Positions 27,942 through 36,077 are shown, counted from the first letter of the stretch. The stretch is DNA of 64,000 nucleotides from Achromobacter sp. MYb9 (GCF_002975275.1 NZ_PCOQ01000017.1:62001-126000), one strand, 5' to 3'. Notes: a model not told the origin generated them from the sequence alone. Made by a program: numbers and translations.

Positions 27942-28857
27942 CGTCTTTCCAGAAGGGGTAGAAGTTGAACCATTGCAGCGGCGCCTCGCGGCAATGCGCG
28001 GCAAGGCGGTCGGCGTAGCGCTGCGCCCAATGGGCGATGCGCGCCTGGCGCGTGGCGCGCGTCCATTCGATGCCGTCGGACAGGCGTTCCATCGCGACGC
28101 GGTAGCGCGCGCCGTGGCGGGTGCAGAACAGCAGGTTGACCGGGCAGCGCAGCAGGCCGGCCAGCAGCCAGGGCCCTTGCGGCAGCGGGGCGCTGGCGCC
28201 CAGGAACTGCACGGGCGTGGTGCGGTCGCCTTGCAGCGGTACCCGGTCGCCAGCGATGGCCAGCCATTCGCCGCGATCCAGGCGCTGCGCCAGGTCCAGC
28301 ATGGCTGGCGCGTCCAGCTCGCTGACCTGGATCATGCGCGGGCCCCCGCCGGCTTCCGACAGCAGGCGATTGAAGTGGACGGCGTGCTTGCTGTGGACCA
28401 GGACATTCAGGCGCAGCGCGCCGGACCGTTCCGCCAGCGCACGGCAGACTTCGATGTTGCCCAGGTGCGATCCCACCAGGATCTGACCGCGCCCGGTGCC
28501 CATTTGCCCGTGCAGGCCGTCGGGGTCGGTGATGTCCAGGTCGGCCAGCGTGATCTTGCCTTGCCATACGTCCAGCTTGTCCAGCATGGCGTGGGCGAAC
28601 GCCAGGTACTGGCGGTACACGGGCGCGGCGCGCGGCAGCGGCGCGGGCAATCCGCCGGTTTGGGTCAGCCGTTGCTGATATTGCGCGATGGCGCGCCGGG
28701 CGCGGCCGCCGAAGGCGTAGAAGTACAGCACCACCAGCCAGACCACGGGGGCGACCACGCGGCGGCCCAGCCGGCGGGCCGCCCACGCCGTCAGGCGCAT
28801 CAGCACGGGGCTGCCGCGTTCGGCCTGAGCGGCCCAATGGGGATCGGCGGCGCTCAA
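27934..28857 (-). CDS. LpxL-like acyltransferase of the APE cluster (acyltransferase half of ApeJ)
   Basis: About 307 residues of the LpxL/HtrB lipid-A acyltransferase superfamily. An N-terminal membrane segment (VVAPVVWLVVLYFYAF) precedes LVGSHLGNIEVCRAL, which contains the HX4D/E-type site, then LAIAGDRVP and WFNFYPFWKDD at the end. It probably attaches an acyl or polyene chain to a lipid carrier. In the E. coli-type cluster this domain is, as I recall, fused to a glycosyltransferase; here they are separate genes. The likely start is TTG at 28857, overlapping the preceding stop (TTGA). ATG 28800 (288 aa) is the alternative. Confidence 0.82.
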   Translation of the reverse strand: MSAADPHWAAQAERGSPVLMRLTAWAARRLGRRVVAPVVWLVVLYFYAFGGRARRAIAQYQQRLTQTGGLPAPLPRAAPVYRQYLAFAHAMLDKLDVWQGKITLADLDITDPDGLHGQMGTGRGQILVGSHLGNIEVCRALAERSGALRLNVLVHSKHAVHFNRLLSEAGGGPRMIQVSELDAPAMLDLAQRLDRGEWLAIAGDRVPLQGDRTTPVQFLGASAPLPQGPWLLAGLLRCPVNLLFCTRHGARYRVAMERLSDGIEWTRATRQARIAHWAQRYADRLAAHCREAPLQWFNFYPFWKDDA

Positions 28858-29606
28858 GGCCGCGGCCCTCGCGCCAGTCGGCGCCACAGCAGGGCGGGCG
28901 AACGGACCAGCATGCCGAAGAACAGCCGCGCGTGCATGCGGCTGATCAGCAGGTTGTCGCGCAGGCCCTTGAAATGCGAAATGCCACCTTCGGGATAGAC
29001 CACCCGCGTGGGCAGCCACGTCATGGCGACGCCGCGCCAATGCAGGCGCACCAGGATGGCGATGTCGAAGTCCATGCGGCGACCCACGCGAGCGCCGTCG
29101 ATCACCGGCAGCACGTGTGCAAGCGGATAGACGCGAAAACCGCACATGGCATCGGGGATGTCGAGCGACAGAGTGTTGATCCAGACCCAGATGCGTGTCA
29201 GCCAGCGGCCGTAAAGGCGGCTGCGCGGCACGTCGTCGCCATAGACGGGTGCGCCGCAGATCACGGCTTGCGGCCGGGCCCGCGAGGCATCGGCAAACGC
29301 GGTGGCGTCGGGCAGCGCATGCTGTCCATCGGCGTCCACCTGCAAGGCGTGGGTGTATCCCAGCGCGGCGGCGGCGCGCAGCCCGTCTTGCACCGCGGCG
29401 CCCTTGCCGCCGTTCACGGCGCGGCGCAGCAGATGCGTACGCGGCAGCCTGGCCAGCGCGTCCAGGGCCGCCGCGCAGTCCGCGTCCGAGCCGTCGTCGA
29501 CCAGGACGCAAGGCAGGTCCTGCGCGGCCAGGCGCGCATGCACGGCCGCGACCGTGGCGCCGTGGTTGTAGACCGGGATCACCGCGCAGAGCTTATGTGC
29601 CGGCAT
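28854..29606 (-). CDS. GT2-family glycosyltransferase of the APE cluster (glycosyltransferase half of ApeJ)
   Basis: A 250-residue GT2 enzyme of the dolichyl-phosphate-mannose-synthase-like type. CAVIPVYNHG opens the fold, VLVDDGSDADC is the nucleotide-sugar site, and ALQVDADGQH carries the DxD metal motif. It likely glycosylates the aryl head or the lipid carrier; donor and acceptor are unknown. The gene starts 14 bases inside the end of the ligase gene and ends in a TTGA overlap with the acyltransferase gene. Confidence 0.87.
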   Translation of the reverse strand: MPAHKLCAVIPVYNHGATVAAVHARLAAQDLPCVLVDDGSDADCAAALDALARLPRTHLLRRAVNGGKGAAVQDGLRAAAALGYTHALQVDADGQHALPDATAFADASRARPQAVICGAPVYGDDVPRSRLYGRWLTRIWVWINTLSLDIPDAMCGFRVYPLAHVLPVIDGARVGRRMDFDIAILVRLHWRGVAMTWLPTRVVYPEGGISHFKGLRDNLLISRMHARLFFGMLVRSPALLWRRLARGPRP

Positions 29607-31290
29607 GGCTGCCCGCCTGCAGAATGCGGCCCGACGAGCAAGGCGCGTCGTCGACGGTGCACGTGAAATACAGTTTCTGCTTCGTTTCGTCCCAGCGCAG
29701 CGCCATTACGGCGACGTCGCCCGGGCGCAGCAGCTTCTGGAACTTCAGGGCTTCCATGCCGCCCACGCGCAAGTCCGGGCGCAGGTCGCGTTGCGCCAGC
29801 GATACCGCCCAACCGATCTGGGCAACGCCAGGCACGACGGGCACCGACGGGAAATGTCCGCTGAAGTGCGCCAGGTCGTAGGGAATGTCGAGCGCGTAGC
29901 GGCGTTCGCCAGCGGGCTGGTCGGGCAATTCCACCACGATAGTATCGACGGCGCGTGCGCCGGCCGCCGTGTCGAAGTCGGCCTGCGGCAGCTTGCCCTG
30001 GGCATTGACGGGCAGGTGCCGATAGAAGCGCCAGCTGCGGGGAATGGCCAGCGATTCGAAGCCGGTGCCCATGTGCGCGCGCAAGGTGTCCACGACCGTT
30101 TTGCGGCCCTGGTTGCGCAAAGCGTGCAAACCGGTGGCTGACAAGGCGACCAGCCCTGTCAGCCGCGCGGCGCCGGAAGGCCGGCCCAGCCGGGCGTCGT
30201 CCACATAGGCATGGCGCATCAGGAACTGCTCCAGCATGGGCAGCGAGATGCGCTTTTCTTCGATCTTGATGATGCGGTCCAGCCGGCCCAGCAATTGGAA
30301 GCCGCCTGGCGTGAGGCTCGCGCCGTCGGAGGTTTGCTGGTCGGCCGGATTCACCCACGGCGACTGCACGCGCAAGGCGCCTTCGGCGTTGAGGCTGACG
30401 GTCGTGCCAGGCAACGGTTGCCAATCGGCCGAACCCGTGCGCCACGCCACGGCGCCGGTTTCCGAGCTGCCGTAGATTTCGGTGGGGCGCAGGCCCAGGT
30501 CGCGCTCGATGGTGTCGGATACCTCGATGGGCAAGGCGCCGCCCGACGTATGGATGCGGACGAGCCGGCCGCGCAGCTGGGCCCAGTCCAGCCGTTGCCC
30601 AAGGCGGCGCAATAGCGCGGGGCTTGCGATCCAGGTGAAGGACGGGTAGCGCAGGCTGGCCTGCTGCAGCTCTTCGGGGTAGAGCCGCTGGCGGCGGTCG
30701 ATCTGCCGCCCCGCGCACAGCGGCCACAGCACGCGGAACGGCAGGCCGTACATGTGCTGCGCCGACACGCTGCCCAACACCGGCGAGTCTGGCTCGGGCC
30801 ATTGCTGTTGCAGCGCGGAGACTTCCGCCGCCAGTTGCCGCCATTGTTTGACAAGGTGCTTGGGGCTGCCGCTTGAACCCGAGGTGCACAGCACCAGCGT
30901 CAGGGAGGGATCCAGCTGGGCGGGCGTCATGGCGTCGCCGTCGTGCAGGCCGGACAAGTGCCACTGCCTTTCGGCGGGCAAGGGCAGAGCGCTGTCGGTC
31001 AACCAGGCGTCGACGTCCGTGTCCAGCGTGGCGCAAGTCTGCGCCTGCGCATCGCCGGGAAGCACGGCGACCACGCCCGCGCGCCAGCAGGCAAACAGGG
31101 CGGTGGCCAGTGCGGCGGCGTCATCAAACCACAGCGCCAGCCGGCGCACCGAGCGCGCGCGCAGCGCACCCGCGGCCAGCAGGCTGGCTTCTGCGAAGGC
31201 GGCGCGCGTCAATGGGGGGGAGTCGGCGACAGGCACGCCGCCGGCATCGGCCGACGGCAGCAACAGGCGTTCCAGCGGCGTCCAGCGCAT
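29593..31290 (-). CDS. APE AMP-dependent aryl ligase fused to a dehydratase domain (ApeH-ApeI fusion)
   Basis: A 565-residue two-domain protein. The N-terminal part is an acyl-adenylate ligase: SGSSGSPKH (137-145) binds the phosphates and YGSSETG (273-279) is the A5 motif. It would activate an aromatic acid and load it on an ACP as starter. From about residue 450 a hotdog dehydratase domain follows, with HFSGHFPSVPVVPG (catalytic His479), the FabA/FabZ-like ApeI signature. In the E. coli-type cluster these are two genes, apeH and apeI. The ATG at 31290 lies directly behind the membrane-protein gene. Confidence 0.9.
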   Translation of the reverse strand: MRWTPLERLLLPSADAGGVPVADSPPLTRAAFAEASLLAAGALRARSVRRLALWFDDAAALATALFACWRAGVVAVLPGDAQAQTCATLDTDVDAWLTDSALPLPAERQWHLSGLHDGDAMTPAQLDPSLTLVLCTSGSSGSPKHLVKQWRQLAAEVSALQQQWPEPDSPVLGSVSAQHMYGLPFRVLWPLCAGRQIDRRQRLYPEELQQASLRYPSFTWIASPALLRRLGQRLDWAQLRGRLVRIHTSGGALPIEVSDTIERDLGLRPTEIYGSSETGAVAWRTGSADWQPLPGTTVSLNAEGALRVQSPWVNPADQQTSDGASLTPGGFQLLGRLDRIIKIEEKRISLPMLEQFLMRHAYVDDARLGRPSGAARLTGLVALSATGLHALRNQGRKTVVDTLRAHMGTGFESLAIPRSWRFYRHLPVNAQGKLPQADFDTAAGARAVDTIVVELPDQPAGERRYALDIPYDLAHFSGHFPSVPVVPGVAQIGWAVSLAQRDLRPDLRVGGMEALKFQKLLRPGDVAVMALRWDETKQKLYFTCTVDDAPCSSGRILQAGSHAGT

Positions 31291-31292
31291 GC

Positions 31293-31841
31293 TCAGGCCG
31301 CCTGGGCGGCTGCCGGGCGCAGCAGCCATTCGCCCGCGATCAGCAGGCCCATCAGGCCGTAGCTGACGGCCCCGTTGTAAGCGACCCACCAGCTCCAGGG
31401 CGCCCACGCGGCCAAGCTCGCCGCGATGGCGCCGTTCACCGCGAAGAACGCGCACCACACGCGGGTTACGTTGCGGGTGTAGCGCACGCCTTCAGGCGGC
31501 AGGTCGGGATGGCGCAGGCGCGCCAGCTGCTCGATGACCGGGCGGCCCACCCGCAGGCTGATGCCGAAAACGGTAAGCATCATGGCGTTGACCAGCACGG
31601 GATACCAGCGCAGCCAGGCTTCGGAGTTGGTCGCGGCAAGCACGAGGCAGAACGCGACGGCGACGGCGGGCAGCAACCGTCCGCCGGGTTGCGCGGCGCG
31701 CGCGGTCAGGCCGCGCGCCAGCCACAGCGCGGCCAGCGGCAGCGCCAGCCAGGCTGGATTCACGTGCCCCAGCGTCGCGTAGACGGCAAAGGGGTACGCG
31801 ACGCCGGCGGCGGCGAGGCCGGCCGCGACGCCGCGTTTCAT
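31293..31841 (-). CDS. Polytopic membrane protein of the APE cluster (ApeG position)
   Basis: A 182-residue integral membrane protein with about six short hydrophobic segments (AAGLAAAGVAYPFAVYATLG, WLALPLAALWLARG, LLPAVAVAFCLVLAA and others). It matches the small membrane proteins that sit between the ACPs and the ligase in APE clusters. No catalytic motif is visible, so its function is unknown. The ATG at 31841 overlaps the ACP stop (ATGA); an upstream ATG at 31865 is possible. Confidence 0.78.
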   Translation of the reverse strand: MKRGVAAGLAAAGVAYPFAVYATLGHVNPAWLALPLAALWLARGLTARAAQPGGRLLPAVAVAFCLVLAATNSEAWLRWYPVLVNAMMLTVFGISLRVGRPVIEQLARLRHPDLPPEGVRYTRNVTRVWCAFFAVNGAIAASLAAWAPWSWWVAYNGAVSYGLMGLLIAGEWLLRPAAAQAA

Positions 31842-32092
31842 GCGTCGGGCGCCTGCTTTTGCCACATCGCCTGGACGACGTCTTCGACGGTGCGTACCGT
31901 GCGGAAATCGTTGGCGTCCAGCTTGCGGCCGGTTTGACGGCGGACGTGGTCGATCAGGTCGATGGCATCGATGCTATCGATCTCCAGGTCCGTATACAGA
32001 TTGGCTTGCGGCGTGACGCGATCCGGTTCGATCTCGAAGAGTTCGACCAGCGCATCGCGCAGCGTATTGAAGATGTCCTCGCGGGTATGCAT
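31838..32092 (-). CDS. apeF: APE acyl carrier protein (ApeF-like)
   Basis: An 84-residue carrier protein with the phosphopantetheine site DLEIDSIDAIDLIDHV (Ser40). It carries starter or growing chain intermediates as thioesters. The DSIDAID motif differs from the canonical DSLD of fatty-acid ACP, as in other type II aryl polyene ACPs. It is the second of two adjacent ACP genes, 17 bp behind the first. The divergent phosphopantetheinyl transferase at 34072 is the likely activating enzyme. Confidence 0.9.
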   Translation of the reverse strand: MHTREDIFNTLRDALVELFEIEPDRVTPQANLYTDLEIDSIDAIDLIDHVRRQTGRKLDANDFRTVRTVEDVVQAMWQKQAPDA

Positions 32093-32109
32093 CGTGGACT
32101 CCGTATGCG

Positions 32110-32370
32110 TTAGGCGCGCCGTTGCGCGGCGACAAAGGCCGCCAGGCTATTGATGCTGGTGAAGTGATCGCGCATGTTGCGCGTTTCGGGATCGATGGTG
32201 ATGCCGTAGCGTTTTTGCACCGCCAGACCAAGCTCCAGTGCGTCCACCGAGTCCAACCCGAGTCCGTCGCCGAAGAGCGGGTCGTCGGACGCGATGTCGG
32301 CGGGCGTCATGTCTTCCAGCCCCAGCGATTCGATGACGAGCATCTTGAGCTCAAGTTCCAATTCATTCAT
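32110..32370 (-). CDS. apeE: APE acyl carrier protein (ApeE-like)
   Basis: An 86-residue acidic carrier protein with GLGLDSVDALELGLAV, where Ser41 takes the phosphopantetheine arm. The two ACPs are clearly different in sequence, which supports distinct jobs, for example one for the starter and one for elongation. It lies five bases behind the acyltransferase gene. The order ApeE then ApeF follows the known cluster. Confidence 0.9.
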   Translation of the reverse strand: MNELELELKMLVIESLGLEDMTPADIASDDPLFGDGLGLDSVDALELGLAVQKRYGITIDPETRNMRDHFTSINSLAAFVAAQRRA

Positions 32371-32375
32371 CCCGC

Positions 32376-33212
32376 TTAGACTCCGCTACCACCGTGCTGG
32401 GTGGGTTCGTTCATGAGAGCGCCGGCCGGCGCGGGGCGCGCCAGCTCGGCTTCGAAATAGGCATGTAGCCAGGCATTCATTTTGCGCCCGGCGATCGGCA
32501 GAGGATGCGCGTCGCCCCACACGGCCGGGTCGATATCCTCGCCCACCTGGATCACATAGCGCATGCGACGCGGTGGAATCCGGTACCAGGGCTCGCCTTT
32601 GGTAAGGCTGCGCGGGGTCATCCGGATGATCACGGGCGTGACGACTTTGGCGCCGCGCAGGGCGATGGCGCAGGCGCCGCGATGGAATTGCGGCGACGCA
32701 TCGGGAGGCGTGCGCGTGCCCTCTGGGAAGACGATCAGTGTTTCGCCATTGCGCAGCACGTCGGCGGCGCGGTCGAACATGTCGAAGCTTTCATCATTGG
32801 TGATGTAGCCGGCGTTGGCGATCGGGCCGCGCGTGAACGGGTTGGTGGCCAGGCCGTGCTTGACGATGCAGTTGGCGTTCTTGACGTGGCCGACCAGGAA
32901 CACGACATCGAGCAGTGAGGGGTGGTTGGCCAGGATCATCTGGCCCGGCTTGCCCAGGCGCTCGGCGCCCTTGAACTCCACCGTCAGGATGCCGACGCGG
33001 ACCATGAAACGGATGAAGAACCGGAAAGTACGGTTCAGCGCCGACCGCGCGCGGCGCTGGCGGTCCGCCTTGCCGCCCGGCAGCAGGCGCTGCGGCGGAA
33101 AGACGAGCACGCGCAGCAGCACGCCGCCCAGCCCGAACATCGTGAAGGCCATACCGGTGGCGACCAGGCGCCAAAGCCAGAAGTCCTGCCGGGATTGTGG
33201 GGCGCTTGTCAT
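32376..33212 (-). CDS. PlsC-type lysophospholipid acyltransferase of the APE cluster (ApeD-like)
   Basis: A 278-residue membrane-associated acyltransferase. One helix at about 15-38 is followed by NHPSLLD (His97, Asp102; the HX4D motif) and VFPEGTRTPP (162-166 region), the glycerophosphate-binding motif. Such enzymes move acyl chains to lysophospholipid-like acceptors, so it may anchor the product in a membrane lipid. The ATG overlaps the upstream gene by four bases. Confidence 0.88.
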   Translation of the reverse strand: MTSAPQSRQDFWLWRLVATGMAFTMFGLGGVLLRVLVFPPQRLLPGGKADRQRRARSALNRTFRFFIRFMVRVGILTVEFKGAERLGKPGQMILANHPSLLDVVFLVGHVKNANCIVKHGLATNPFTRGPIANAGYITNDESFDMFDRAADVLRNGETLIVFPEGTRTPPDASPQFHRGACAIALRGAKVVTPVIIRMTPRSLTKGEPWYRIPPRRMRYVIQVGEDIDPAVWGDAHPLPIAGRKMNAWLHAYFEAELARPAPAGALMNEPTQHGGSGV

Positions 33213-33937
33213 GCCGTGCGTGTCCAGGTCCAGCGTCGGGCGTGATTCTGATGCGTCCAGGCGGGAGTTTTCAAAGTCAGGTGGCGCAGCAGGTTCAGCG
33301 GATTGGGCCAGGCCTGCGCGGCGTCAGGCGGCGTGCCGTCCGGGGTGGCTGCCATCGCCAGCGTCCATTCCGTTCCGGGGCGCAGGTGGAATGCCGTCGC
33401 ATACGTATATGGCACGTCGTCGATCCAGGGGGCGTAGGGAGCGGGAGGGCGTTCTTCCGCCAGCACCACCAGGACGTCTTCGTGACCCTGGGCGAACAGC
33501 ATCGCGCCTTCGATAAAGGCATGCTCAAGCCCATCGTCTTCCACGGACAGGGCGATGGATTCAGTGGTTTCGCGGCGTATGATCGACCATTGCGCCGCGA
33601 TGGCGTTGTGCACGGACAGGCCGAAGGCGGTGGGCGATAGCGGCTCATCGGCCGCCAGCGACTGCAACAGGCCGAAATTGCGGGTGGTTTCCCCGTGGCG
33701 CGACGCGAATACCAGCGGCATGCCCGCGCCTTCCGCAGCCAGCGGCCAGGCGCACGCGAACACGGCGCGAGCTAGCGAGCTGAGCCGGCGGCGCTGCATC
33801 GGAGGCAGGAAATCCAGGCGGGGTGCGCATTGGTCCGCGAGGGGGCAGTAAGGATGTTCGGCCCACTGCAACCAGTCGGTGGGCGTATCGATTCCTTGCG
33901 CCCACCCCTGCCATTGCGCGATTGAGAACGTCAACAT
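33209..33937 (-). CDS. apeC: APE chain-length factor, KS-beta-like (ApeC-like)
   Basis: A 242-residue protein related to the N-terminal half of ketosynthases but without the catalytic Cys-His-His set. The recognisable region is VFASRHGETTRNFGLLQSL ... PLSPTAFGLSVHNA. In aryl polyene systems such proteins pair with ApeO as chain-length factor. It is the first gene of the minus-strand operon, separated from its ketosynthase partner by about 10 kb. The ATG at 33937 is the first good start after the divergent promoter region. Confidence 0.85.
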   Translation of the reverse strand: MLTFSIAQWQGWAQGIDTPTDWLQWAEHPYCPLADQCAPRLDFLPPMQRRRLSSLARAVFACAWPLAAEGAGMPLVFASRHGETTRNFGLLQSLAADEPLSPTAFGLSVHNAIAAQWSIIRRETTESIALSVEDDGLEHAFIEGAMLFAQGHEDVLVVLAEERPPAPYAPWIDDVPYTYATAFHLRPGTEWTLAMAATPDGTPPDAAQAWPNPLNLLRHLTLKTPAWTHQNHARRWTWTRTA

Positions 33938-34071
33938 AGCGCGCGATTCTACTATGCCGCTACCCGTTGATTTTGTTTTGGATGGTTACTTTATGGCCAA
34001 TTCGTCACTGTAAGCATCTGTTTGGCTGGAATAACTGGTTACGTATTGCTGTGGAAATTCAGGAACTATTC
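33938..34071. promoter_or_regulatory. Divergent promoter region between the APE operon and the phosphopantetheinyl transferase gene
   Basis: This 134-bp gap is clearly AT-richer than the genes beside it. On the minus strand a TAGAAT hexamer close to the apeC start could be a -10 element but has no good -35. On the plus strand AGGA lies seven bases before the ATG at 34072. I see no palindrome strong enough to call an operator. It is the only evident start point for the 15-kb APE operon. Confidence 0.5.
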
Positions 34072-34713
34072 ATGTACTGGGCGGACCAACGCGCCGCCGG
34101 TCTTTATCGGGAAGAGAACGTGTCCGACGAGGACGCGCGCCGGCTGCCCGCGAGCGATAGCCGGCAGGCAAGAAAGGACGACTGGCAGGTCAGCCGCGTC
34201 TTGCTGCACGAAGCCAGGTCGGCGATGACGCCTGGCGCGGTGTTGTCGCTGAGCCACAGCGGCGGCCATGCCATCTGCGCCCAGGCGCCGGCAGGCTGGA
34301 AATTGGGGGCCGACCTTGAACACATGCGGCCGCGCGACGTCCTCCGGTTAGCGGACTGGGTCTGTTCACCGGCCGAAGCCGCCGCGCTGGCGGCCCTGGA
34401 CGGTGACGCGCAACGAGAGCGCTTCTATCTGCTCTGGACCTTGAAAGAAGCCTTCATCAAGGCGGCCAACCTGGACTTTCCGGCGGACATGGCGTCCGTG
34501 GGTCTGGCGCCGGACGCGGGCGGGGAGTGGCGCCTGAACGCGCCGGCGGGCGCGTGGCGGGCATGCAGTTGGCGGGTGGGGGGCGCATGGATGGCGTCGA
34601 TGGTCTGGTTGGCGTCCAGTGATAACGCAATGTCACCGCAGTGGCGGGCGCCAACCGTCTGTCCGTTGCCGCCGGTGACGCTTATCGGTCATTGGGCGTC
34701 TGCCGCAGGGTGA
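34072..34713 (+). CDS. 4'-phosphopantetheinyl transferase (Sfp type)
   Basis: A 213-residue Sfp-superfamily enzyme. It has GADLE (Asp81 and Glu83, Mg2+ ligands) and WTLKEAFIKA (Trp122-Ala131, catalytic Glu/Lys helix), plus SLSHSGGHA earlier. It transfers the phosphopantetheine arm of CoA to carrier proteins, here most likely the two APE ACPs. The ATG at 34072 has AGGA seven bases upstream; the frame open before it lacks family sequence. It is divergent from the APE operon, so both can be switched on together. Confidence 0.9.
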   Translation: MYWADQRAAGLYREENVSDEDARRLPASDSRQARKDDWQVSRVLLHEARSAMTPGAVLSLSHSGGHAICAQAPAGWKLGADLEHMRPRDVLRLADWVCSPAEAAALAALDGDAQRERFYLLWTLKEAFIKAANLDFPADMASVGLAPDAGGEWRLNAPAGAWRACSWRVGGAWMASMVWLASSDNAMSPQWRAPTVCPLPPVTLIGHWASAAG

Positions 34714-34728
34714 TCGCGCCCGGGCGTT

Positions 34729-34770
34729 TTGCCATGCGCTTTTAAAGATGTATTATAAATATATCTTTAA
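34729..34770 (+). promoter_or_regulatory. hmpA promoter with overlapping NsrR operator
   Basis: A -35 element TTGCCA (34729-34734) and a -10 element TATTAT (34751-34756) are spaced by 16 bp. Across the -10 lies a dyad at 34742-34770 (TTAAAGATGTATTA and AAATATATCTTTAA around one central base) that pairs at 12 of 14 positions. It contains the AGATGTATT half typical of NsrR operators. NsrR would block RNA polymerase until NO damages its iron-sulfur cluster. The regulator gene lies just downstream of hmpA. Confidence 0.85.
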
Positions 34771-34804
34771 AAGCGAGCCCGCTCGCAACGCAAGGAGCCC
34801 CCTG

Positions 34805-36022
34805 ATGTTGAGCCCCCAAGTCCGTGCGCTGGTCAAAGCCACGGCCCCTGTCCTGAAGACGCACGGCGTGGCGCTGACGCGCCATTTTTATGCGCGCATG
34901 TTCGAACACAATCCCGAGTTGAAGCACATCTTCAACCAGGCCCACCAGGCCGGTGGGCAGCAGCAGCACGCACTGGCGGGCGCGGTCACCGCCTACGCGG
35001 AACACATCGACGATCCTTCGGTGCTGATGCCGGTCGTGACTCGCATCGTGCACAAACACGTCAGCCTGGGCATCCGGCCCGAGCATTACGCCATTGTGGG
35101 CAAGCACCTGCTGGCCTCCATTCGCGAGGTGCTGGGCGAGGCCGCCACCGACGAACTGGTCGACGCCTGGGGCGCCGCCTATGGTCAGTTGGCGGATCTG
35201 CTGATCGGCGAAGAGGCGCGCCTGTACGCCGAATCCGCCGGGAAGCCGGGCGGCTGGACGGGCTGGCGGGCGTTCCGCGTGGTGGGCAAGCAGGCCGAAA
35301 GCGCTGAGATCACGTCGTTCTACCTGGCGCCGTCCGATGGCGGCGCCGTGCCCGCGTATCAACCCGGGCAATACGTGTCCGTGCGCGTCTACGTGCCGGA
35401 ACTGGGGCTGATGCAGCCCCGCCAATACAGCCTGTCGGACGCACCCGGGCAAGACCGCCTGCGCATTTCGGTCAAGCGCGAACCCGCCGGGGCGCAGACG
35501 CCGGCGGGGCGCGTGTCCAATGCCCTTCACGACCGGCTGGAAGAGGGCGGCGTGCTGGACGTGGCGCCGCCGCAAGGCGATTTCCACCTGAAGGCAGACA
35601 GCGACGCGCCCGTCGTGCTGCTCAGTGGCGGCGTTGGCCTGACGCCGATGGTGTCGATCCTGAACCATCTGGTCCGCAACAACGACGAGCGCCAGATCCG
35701 CTTCGTGCACGGCTGTCGCAACCGGTCGGTGCATGCCATGAAAGACCACGTCAACCGCATCGCCGCCGAGCGCGGCAACGTGCGCAAGGCTGTGTTCTAT
35801 GAAGAAATCGGCCACGACGACGAACCAGGGCGCGACTACGATCACGCCGGCCGCCTGGATTTGCGCGCCATCCGCGATGACGTCATCGTGCCCGGCGCCG
35901 ACTACTACCTGTGCGGACCCGCGCCCTTCATGCTGGCTCAGCGCGAAGCACTGCTGGCGCTAGGCGTGGGGCCTGACCGCATCCATGCCGAAGCTTTCGG
36001 CACCGGCGGCGCGCCGGCCTGA
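34805..36022 (+). CDS. hmpA: Flavohaemoglobin, nitric-oxide dioxygenase
   Basis: A 405-residue two-part enzyme that converts NO plus O2 to nitrate using NAD(P)H. The globin domain has Tyr29 (distal), His85 (proximal haem ligand) and Tyr95, at the same positions as E. coli Hmp. The FAD/NAD reductase domain follows, with RQYSLSD (FAD), GGVGLTPM (NAD) and YLCGPAPFM. Start 34805 has AAGGAG eight bases upstream; the frame before it would read through the operator. Regulation by NsrR is indicated by the operator upstream and the nsrR gene downstream. Confidence 0.96.
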   Translation: MLSPQVRALVKATAPVLKTHGVALTRHFYARMFEHNPELKHIFNQAHQAGGQQQHALAGAVTAYAEHIDDPSVLMPVVTRIVHKHVSLGIRPEHYAIVGKHLLASIREVLGEAATDELVDAWGAAYGQLADLLIGEEARLYAESAGKPGGWTGWRAFRVVGKQAESAEITSFYLAPSDGGAVPAYQPGQYVSVRVYVPELGLMQPRQYSLSDAPGQDRLRISVKREPAGAQTPAGRVSNALHDRLEEGGVLDVAPPQGDFHLKADSDAPVVLLSGGVGLTPMVSILNHLVRNNDERQIRFVHGCRNRSVHAMKDHVNRIAAERGNVRKAVFYEEIGHDDEPGRDYDHAGRLDLRAIRDDVIVPGADYYLCGPAPFMLAQREALLALGVGPDRIHAEAFGTGGAPA

Positions 36023-36030
36023 CGGTGTAT

Positions 36031-36061
36031 CCTGGCGGCCTGATCCGCCTGGGCCGCCAGG
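36031..36061 (+). other. Stem-loop between hmpA and nsrR
   Basis: A 9-bp inverted repeat (CCTGGCGGC and GCCGCCAGG) with a 13-nt loop ends 16 bases before the nsrR ATG. There is no T tract. It could reduce read-through from hmpA or shield the nsrR start, which also lacks a visible Shine-Dalgarno (the bases before the ATG are pyrimidine-rich). Confidence 0.5.
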
Positions 36062-36077
36062 CACCCGTCTTCCTCCT

